In this document: positions 56,239-64,000 of the stretch, piece by piece | Position numbering within the stretch: the stretch's first letter is position 1 | How the letters are laid out: each line of letters starts with the position of its first letter | Source: Spizellomyces punctatus DAOM BR117 | Lineage: Eukaryota; Chytridiomycota; Chytridiomycetes; Spizellomycetales; Spizellomycetaceae | Length of the DNA: 64,000 nt | NCBI RefSeq assembly: GCF_000182565.1 | Contig: NW_015971538.1 | Span: forward strand, 1,341,230-1,405,229 | Reading direction: 5' to 3' | Notes under the pieces: model-generated | The model's input: only the letters and a program-made list of their open reading frames with translations | Database searches by the model: none | What the model was told of the DNA's origin: nothing | Program-made: the position numbers and the translations under genes

Positions 56239-58809
56239 GCTTGGGTATTGTTGAAAATGAATGCAAAATGCGAGCTCCAGATGCCTGCTAACTAGCCCTG
56301 GGTATACATATAAAAAAAGAAAAAGGCCTTATCTCTCAAGTACCTTTGACAAGATGCTGCTACACCACATACCTCTGCAAAAATCGAGTCAAGCGTCATC
56401 ATTTGACACAGCCAAAAATCTTTTCGTTTGTTTGTTGAGCTCCGCAGATCGACTTGCGCTGCCGACGCTTTAAAAAAAGTTTATTGAAATTTAGACTTTT
56501 TTTGTTTATTTTGCACGAGGGCTTTTAGTGTTCGAAAGCAGTGACGAAGAAATGCTATGGTTTCTTCTTGTCAGAGCGAGCTAGGGTATTGTTGCCATCC
56601 TGCACATGAACAGACGACAAGCCGATTTGATGTTTTTCAATTGCGAGCAGGTGAATTGAAAAAAACCAAAAAGACAAAAAGGTTATTGTTAAAAATGGGC
56701 CAGGATATCGGCTCTTGAGACTTGCAATCATGTAATTGGGTAGGGAGAAACCGTTGCGCGTCTGCACACATGAAAGGTTTCGGGGACACTTAGGATTGAC
56801 ACCGGCCTGACGGCACCCTCCAACCACACAGACCCAGAGACTATAGATTGGAGCATTCTATATGGCAGATGCAATAAACTGGTGGCAGAGAGTACGAGCA
56901 GATGCAGTTATACACCTCAACGTTAACCGCCGCAATGGTACGGAACACAGAATGCCCAACGACGGAATACAGTAACAATTATAAAGACAGCGACTTCCTG
57001 CACAGAGTGAGAACAGATGCCGGACTCCTCTGCAAGTAATAATGCTGATGCAATATGGAGATACCATCATCAGGCTTACTCCACAAGACCATTGTGTGCA
57101 TGCTTATCATAACAGCACGAGGGATGACTCGGGTGCATTATTTCCAACTCGTTGGACAGTCCTTTTCCAGAGACTCGCCCTCAAATGTGCTCAACGGGGG
57201 TCTTATCTCAGGCTAGCATAGGCGCTCCAATATACCGCTCAAAGTGCCCTGAAACCAGTCCCAAAAAAAAATGCCAAGACGCTTGGACATGCAATGACCC
57301 AAGTGACAGTCTTCAGTGACGTTTTGACAACAGAGCTCCCAGTCATTATTTTGAAGCCATTGACCAGTATTATGCAACAAAATGCACACAAGTCTGTTGC
57401 AAGCCGTCAAAGGCCAAACCCCGGCGCGTCGCTCAACGCGTCACGTAATCTCGATCAAAAATCCTGCCCCGTTCGTCAACTTGACAGTCCAAGTTTCGTT
57501 GTTTTTGAAAGCAACAAGGTTCCGCTTTCAAATCAACATTTTCCTCCAGCTCATCACAGAGAAGGAGGTTCCGCGGATCTATGTAAACTGGGAGACTGAT
57601 AGTGCAACCCAGGCAGCATGCCGAGTGTGAAACCCTACCCATCCCTGCAGGACATGCCGCAATGTGCAAGTCCTGGCCCAATGACTTGCGGGGCGGGCAT
57701 GAGCCTAAATTAAAAAAGTAGATTCCTTTTGACAATTATTCAGGACAGTGTTGCCAACCCTTAGACATGCTGTAGGTCCTTTAATATTAAGGTGAAAGGG
57801 ACAGCGCATCGTAACCGATCTGCCCGCATGCACCCCAAGCACTTTATGGAGGTATCTGATGCCCTGATGCAATGGGCTTGGTCGGGTAACCACATGTGAC
57901 AAGTTCGTCGTGGAGAGTAATGCTTCAGGTGGGGGAGTAATTCCCGACCGTCACTCAGTTTGCACTATCAGGCGCGGGTATTCAAAGTCCGCCTCACCTG
58001 AACAAAAAAAAAGACGGCATGGAAAGCCCCTCACTTTGACAAAAAGACCTCAAATGTAGCGAGACTGACGTGTTGGTTTGAAAAAGGTGAGTTGCCTGAA
58101 TGCCAATCTCCATCATGGAGTAGGGTGTGATCTAATCCAGCGCCCGGGAAATGTGCTTGGAGAGGGTGCGGAGAACATATAGGTCAGAAGACGCTTGCTC
58201 CTGCTATCCCTTGTCCCGTCTTTATCTTGGTCTTCCTCTCCGACTCTCTCCGAAACCTTCAATTTAAAGCAGAGCAGCTGTTGCTTTCGCCCTCCATCGT
58301 CGAACATTCCTCTTTGAAAAAACGACAAGGAATAACTGCTTTGTTTTTTCTTCTCAACTTCTTTTAACCTCTAGCCATTCTCCAATTCCTACGCTCGCTT
58401 CATTCTAAAAGTAAGTTGATCATTTACGGGGGTCCAACCCAAACGCGTGTCTTTTTCTTTGTGTGTCGGGGAGTCCGGACCCCTTGGGTTTGCCGTGACG
58501 GGGGGCGAGTTGCAAACAACAACCACAGGTTGGGCTCTTGCAAAAACACACAAGTTCAAGGGAAGCTCATGCAAAAAGAAACGGAACATCCAGCTTGAAC
58601 AGTTGGCAAGTGGATGTTCAAGAAGAAGAAGAAGAAAATAAAACACGCAGCTAGATAAACTGACGCAATTACCTTTGTCTTCCCGCCACCCACCTCTCAA
58701 GGTCCTTTTTTTTCCTGGGTTTTCTTTCAACTTTCTCTGCTGGACTCCGCGATCATTTCGTGCATTTCGACAGACCATCTCTCCCGACATTTGTTTTTTC
58801 CCTCCAAGC
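56239..58809. other. 2.5-kb intergenic gap; CSL leader at its right end
   Basis: No gene could be assembled. A plus-strand frame at about 57,382-57,630 (ending VNWETDSATQAACRV) has protein-like composition but no start or splice context. From about 58,240 the sequence becomes pyrimidine-rich, and a strong GTAAGTTG donor at 58,411 with an acceptor near 58,770 (TTTCGACAG) suggests a 5'-untranslated intron of the CSL gene. A (GAA)n run lies at about 58,621-58,640. Confidence 0.5.
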
Positions 58810-61800
58810 ATGAGCATCCCGCTCATATCTGCCGCAGTGGAAAGACGTCAAGAGGAGGTACCTGCATGGACCTCGGAAACCGATCGCGACGTCGAACAGC
58901 AGATCTCAATGTTTTCGTCCTCAGAGTCCCAAACTTCCGTTCCTGTGGTCGCTGGCTCTCAAGGATTCTCTCCATCCACTCCAATCAAGCAAGAACAGAG
59001 TTCCGACGATCAGTTGCAGTTTGTTGAAAGCCTACCTTCCAGCTACAATCCGTTTGACTTTACTCGTGCAACGGCAGCATCCAGCCAAAGTACCTCTTCA
59101 GCAACGGGCTCCTTCGCATCGACATCCGTACAGCAAATGGCAGTGTCTTCTTCGACGGATGCCTTGGAAGAAAGTCTTTTCGGAGCAACAGCAGCAGCCG
59201 CCGCCGCGCGTCGACGAAGGTCATCCATCAAGCTTCTGCCTTTTGATCACTCGCAAGGATTCAGCTCGCTTCGGCTAACCCCCGGACTTCCACACATGTG
59301 GCCAGCATCAGATCCGCCTAGTCCTGAAGACTCCCACATTCACAGCATTGCCAACAGCTCATCAACGCCAACGGCAATTCTCTCTTCGCCAAGCGCCCCG
59401 GCAAGACGAGAGCATCTCATCCAATCGCCGCCGTTTCCCCACGGGCATACTGGAAAACTACCTCATGGCGTAATCAGGAGACACACGGAGCCATTGCGCA
59501 TTGTAACGCCGCCTACCCACACAGGCCCTGGTAGTGTTGATCCTATGCTAATCAATCAACCACGATCGGCCCCAATCGGTAATCTGCCCATCGTCCGGAA
59601 GCGCACCCGAGGACAATCGTTTGATATCCCTTACGAATGGAATCCGCGACGTCGACGCTCCGTTGATGCCTTTTTGGACGGGTATTCGTTGTACTCGGCC
59701 ATGTCCCCGTCGGATCCTCTTCAGTCTCTTCACATGCACACACCTGCGTCCATGAACGTGACGAATGTTGTGGATGTTACTCCCGAAGATTTCGACCATG
59801 ACTTTGTTGTACCCTCAGATGCAGCAAATATGAAATTTCAAGAAGCCGTCTCCATCAAGGGTGAGGAACATCTTGTGCCTGATTACAATGGCAGACTAAC
59901 AATGGGCCGACTGTGGTGCGTGGCTTTTTGTTGATTATTTAATCCCTGAAACGCGTTGATCGGTTAACTTTATTATAATCACAGCCAACTAGTTGGCGAA
60001 TATCTACAGGATCCATCCCATGAATGCACGATCATTGTTACGCAATCAACAGCAGCACAAAAATCCTATGGTGAGGAAAAGAGGTAACTATCACTTGATA
60101 TGTCAAGATTTGCCTAAATTTATGTTTTACATGGGTAATAACTGATGATATGGTGTCGTTTCTGCAATTAAAGGTTCTTTACGTCTCCAATATGCCGATT
60201 GTTAGGAGGCGGTTGGGATTTACCAAAACTCCAAGAGGCATACGCAAATTCACCTGATGCTTTAGCGGACTCTAAAGTTGGCGGAAAGAATCTACAGATT
60301 CGCATTTCGACAATGCCAAATTTCCATACAGAACAGCAGCCCTCACGAGTTCCAAGCAAAACGGAAAATTCATGTACCACGAGGGCTACACCCTCCGACT
60401 CTGAATACGAGGACGATGAAGTCCATCTTCCGGGTGCACTGGACAAAGCTCAAGGAATTTTGGGAAATGTAAAGTACATGCAGGAGCGTATCGATCTTTT
60501 GAGCCGCACCAGTTCGCTACGGGATAGACCGGATGCTCGATCGCACAAGACAGTTGCTGCGGCAGTTTTCCAGAAACTGCATGTAGGTGTTAACGAATCT
60601 AGGAAGCGAGTTCCTCTCTTTTTCCAGGCATGTGTTACAGCAATGTGAGATTTGATTTGGAGAATTGCAGGCTTATCGACGGTACAATTTTAGATTCAAT
60701 GTCCTGCAGGTCCTCTACTGTACGAATCAAAACCATTTACAAAAATATCAAAACCTTCAAAGAAGAGACAAACTTCTAAAGCTCAGTGTAAGCATCAGAC
60801 ATCGTCTCTCGTTCTGATTGCTTGTCACTCAAACCACCTTTATGGACAGTACTCATCATGTCGGGATCGACCATCGCCATATTCAATCGCACGAAATCCC
60901 AAACGGGCAACACACGCTTCTTGGGCGTGGACGCTGACAATATGACTCTGGTACCATGCAGCGGCATGTGGGATAATTGGGTTATCTTTGCTGTTGACGA
61001 TCCGCGCTTTGATCCATATGTTGCACCAGGCTTGTCACCGATGCTCTCAGCTCCTAATCGAGGTACTTATCTTGACATTGTCGCTATTGGGGAACCGCAA
61101 GAAGATCTGGTGTGGACTCGCCCCAAATTTCGAAGTGGCGGCGACTTGAATGACGGATCGGTGGATATGGATGCCTACGATGATGGTCTTGGGTTCGGGT
61201 CGCAAGTATTCATGACGCCTCCAACGACTCCGTTAAATGTCAAGCGTAAACTAGCACGGAATGCGCCCGTGGCATCGGGACAGGATGAAAAGCCACCCTG
61301 TGCCCGCCCTATTCATTATGGCGATACGGTTGTCTTGCAGAATTGTTCGACGGGACTGGTTACTCGACCGTTGATTGTCCGAAAGATTGAGAACAGGACA
61401 AATGCTGTTATTGATGCCAAAGTGGATGCAGTGGAGAAGCAAGGTATACATCCCTCCAAATTGCTCTTGTTTGAATCTTCTCTCAACATTCTCCAACTTA
61501 ACACTGCAGGAACCGCGCCTCAGGAACCATCTCGACGGGGCGACCCCATCTCCCCACTTCACAAAGTTGCCTTTCAACTTGCAGGACACGCGGGCCAATT
61601 CCTCTCTCTCTCCTCTCGATACGGTCACATTGTAGTAGACCTTCATCACACGAAACTCAGTTCAGGGAGCTCTGCTAGGAGGAACCGTGGACGCCGTCAC
61701 GGAAACGATAATGAAAGTGATCCTGATCGGGAGCATGTGCAAAATGCCGCCGCACTAAGGAGGAGAAAGGGAAAGGGAAAGGGGCAGTCTCCGGTGCCTT

Positions 61801-62448
61801 CGAACGATGTCGGCGAGACCTGCATTTGGACTGTTGTGGGAACGGGTGGGTAAACACATATCCTGACACAAAACTATCCACCCGAGTCTTAATGGAATGT
61901 AAATCTGTATAGATCAAATCGAATGCACATTCCACATCCCAACACTAACACCCAGCGAAATCGACACACTCGATCCTGCATCGCTTCCCTGCTCCGACTG
62001 TGACAGCGATATCTTTAGCTCCTCTGACGATGAGGACCCCCATGGATCACCGACACCCCGGGAACCCCTTCGGACTCGCTTCCCTCTCATGCGAGTCCAC
62101 CCCATACCAACCACAAAGTTCATCACGAGGTTCAACCCCGGTGTCATCGCCTTGACTGGCACAAACTTTCAACCAAACCTATGGGTCTTTTTCGGTACCC
62201 ATCCGTCAACCAAAACTCAGGTTGAAACCAGTGAACTGCTACTCGCTAGTCTTCCCGGGCATAACGCAGACGTGGATGTTTCGCTTGACGGTTGCGTTAA
62301 GCAAGAGCAAAAGAGTATCTACTTTTCGTCAACGACAGAAACATCTTACCCCACCTCCCCTGTCTCCACGCCCCAAATTGTCCCCATTTTACTCGTCCGA
62401 GATGATGGGGTCATCTATCGAACAGGTCATTATTATCGGCTGGAATGA
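58810..62448 (+). CDS. CSL-family transcription factor (CBF1/Su(H)/Lag-1), fungal type with long N-terminus
   Basis: Seven exons (58810-59915, 59985-60083, 60174-60631, 60710-60787, 60850-61443, 61510-61845, 61913-62448) keep phase and give about 1,068 residues. The first ~375 are disordered. The Rel-homology N domain has DPSHECTIIVTQSTAAQKSYG-EEKRFFTSP, which includes the DNA-contact loop. The beta-trefoil domain follows: KISKPSKKRQTSKAQ, SGSTIAIFNRTKSQT, IHYGDTVVLQNCSTGL and ISPLHKVAFQL. The C-terminal Ig-like domain ends GVIALTGTNFQPNLWVFFG and VRDDGVIYRTGHYY. CSL proteins bind GTGRGAA sites; fungal members (Cbf11/12 in fission yeast) act without Notch. The 66-nt intron at 61444-61509 has no stop and is a multiple of three, so its retention would keep the frame. 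The exon 3/4 junction is the least certain. Confidence 0.93.
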
Positions 62449-63097
62449 CGGTTACTAACGCAAGAATCATCAAAAGTCAGTTTGCTATCTACAAGTCGTC
62501 ATAGTGGGTTCGACAGTAGTAGTTTGGTTTTTTTGTTTTTGTAGAGGTGTAAGTCTTTCAAGTTTGTATTGATTTAGCGTGTACGTACAATGTATCCTGT
62601 ATCATGATGTGGTGATTTGCCGTGCCATGTCAATGTGATCTGGCATGTTAGAGGGCATGTACGAGAGGGATGGGTTGAGGCTTCTTGTATAAAATTACGT
62701 GGTTTGCATTCCAAGATGCAATGTTAGTGGGTCGGTTTTGACGCAGCATTCTCAATACGGCTCGACATCTTCCAATTCAACAGTTATAAGGTTATATACA
62801 AAGGCAATCTGTTCCCAGCGAGTGTCTATGTATTTACATCCCACTAAATGTCTACTGCTTTCAAGAAAGCCCTGTCTCACTCCCCTTCTTCAACTTGCTA
62901 TAAATGACCACAAGGTTATGGTCGCACCCCGAATCGATGCGGCACTTTACTCTCGTTTATAAATATTCTCCCTTCATCTGATCTAGCATTTAAATGGAGG
63001 GCTGCATTGAGTGAATTCTTGGGTGTTTTCCGACGCCTTCGACAGCAGCAAAACAGGTTAGCCGCCACGTCTGATCAAACATAATGTCTGAATCCAC
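62449..63097. other. Convergent 3' regions of CSL and the WD40 gene
   Basis: About 650 bp without a gene. T-rich stretches near 62,525-62,545 and several AATAAA-like motifs fit two opposing terminators. Confidence 0.4.
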
Positions 63098-64000
63098 CTA
63101 CCCCATTGGATATAATCCTCTCCTTTCAATCTCGTGAAATATCTCATCACAGGTTCGTAAACCCCCCAAATGCTTCAACGCAATCAGTGCGGCATCTGCC
63201 CAACTTTGATTTGTCGCGGATCGAGAGTCCCGTTCAGCAATTCCTGGTCTAAAATCCCATACTTTTACCAAGCCGTCGTCTGAACCGCTGACGATCATTT
63301 CCGCCGTGCAGTCTACGGCATTGACGTCGCCGACGTGTGATTTGAGCGTATGTAAGAGTTTCAAGGTTGTGAGGGACCAGATACGGACGGTCTATGAACG
63401 CAATGTTATATGGCTTGGGTTGTCCAGTGAAAAATATGCGCTGACACTCACGTTATCGTATGCACCCGTAATGAGCCTTCCGCAACTGGTTTGCAGGCAT
63501 CTAACACCATCTGTGTGTCCTTTGAGTTCGACGATACTGCAATCTTTCCTTTTAATGGCACCATGACTCCGCTTGGCTACAGCTGAAATCTCCTCGTTGG
63601 GTTTCCAGACTAATATAATTCCTTTCTCGTCCCCGGTTACAATCCGTCCATTGTCCAGCATCCTAAGGCTAGTGATCGTACTCTTGTGTAGCTCAAGCCG
63701 AGCGACCAGTGAGTAGCTATTTCTGGACCACACGTATATGTCATCTTCCACTGCCGCATAGATGTAGGAAGAGTTAAAGTCCACACTATGGACACTGTTT
63801 CGTGTCGAGTCTGGGATTGAGAGGTTGCGAACAGGCTGCAATGTTTGTCGATTCCATAGTTGGATACCGCTGGTCATGGTACCCACGGCAAGAAGCGATG
63901 CAGATGTCCGGATGCAGATGACGGATGACGGGTGCCGAAGTATCATGTTCGGCCGGGTAGTCATATGGAGTCCTCCGAGATGGTATTCCCATATTTTGAC
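63098..64000 (-). CDS. WD40-repeat protein, C-terminal part (5' end outside the window)
   Basis: The minus-strand frame is open at the window edge (VKIWEYHLGG) and runs through five to six WD repeats: SASLLAVGTMTSGIQLWNR, VEDDIYVWSRNSYSLVA, NGRIVTGDEKGIILVWKP, SCGRLITGAYDN/TVRIWSL and EMIVSGSDDGLVKVWDF. It then ends in a helical C-terminus that stops with TAG at 63098. One intron (GTGAGT donor after GAYDN; acceptor GTTCATAG, about 63,453-63,394) splits a blade. The pattern resembles F-box/WD or Cdc4-like propellers, but no F-box is visible because the N-terminus is missing, so the role is left open. Confidence 0.8.

Noticed and set aside
57294-57630. Plus-strand frames in the gap before CSL
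   Set aside because: Protein-like composition in part, but no start, splice or family evidence; kept only as a remark in the intergenic entry.

Overview
The window is nuclear DNA of a fungus, most likely a flagellated (zoosporic, chytrid-like) one. Fungal signs are dense genes, short introns (mostly 45-110 nt, GTA(A/T)GT donors and CTRAC-like branch points) and families such as DUF4246, the fungal SigF/NTF2-like membrane proteins, short heme-thiolate peroxygenases, tricalbins and fungal CSL factors. A clear AHI1/jouberin orthologue (ciliary transition zone) argues for a lineage that still builds flagella. No prophage, CRISPR array or bacterial operon is present. Most gene models were spliced by eye by matching donor, acceptor and phase; uncertain junctions are stated.

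Left part (1-12.4 kb): the edge of a tRNA-Ser gene; one copy of a dispersed, degenerate small-gene repeat; an mRNA guanylyltransferase (CEG1) with an enormous disordered tail; a small spliced gene; a large intronless PPR protein; and a single-pass membrane protein with a PPSY motif.

13-28.5 kb: an OSR1/SPAK/Fray-type kinase whose tail carries four RFxV motifs; ribosomal proteins eS28 and uS11, both with an ATG-only first coding exon; a membrane-anchored alpha/beta hydrolase; a PrxQ/Dot5-like peroxiredoxin; two unrecognised spliced genes; a DUF4246 protein; and a second, inverted copy of the 5'-end repeat, followed by a possible Crinkler-N-terminus relic.

29-43 kb: a 1,084-residue protein built of bacterial-type cadherin-like repeats with phase-2 introns at module borders; an unresolved coding patch; AHI1 with a basic, internally repeated N-terminus; a mitochondrial-type YchF/OLA1 GTPase divergent from AHI1; the Hsp90 co-chaperone CDC37; and an NTF2-like membrane protein.

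43-49 kb: an accessory repeat island (MITE-like hairpins, degenerate tandem repeats, microsatellites) around a secreted short peroxygenase, one of whose introns holds a second hairpin copy; then PEP carboxykinase.

49-64 kb: an N-terminal-only RAB3GAP2-like protein, a six-C2 tricalbin (ER-plasma membrane tether), a quiet 2.5-kb gap, a CSL (CBF1/Su(H)/Lag-1) transcription factor, and the 3' part of a WD40 gene. The genes are mostly unrelated housekeeping functions rather than one pathway.
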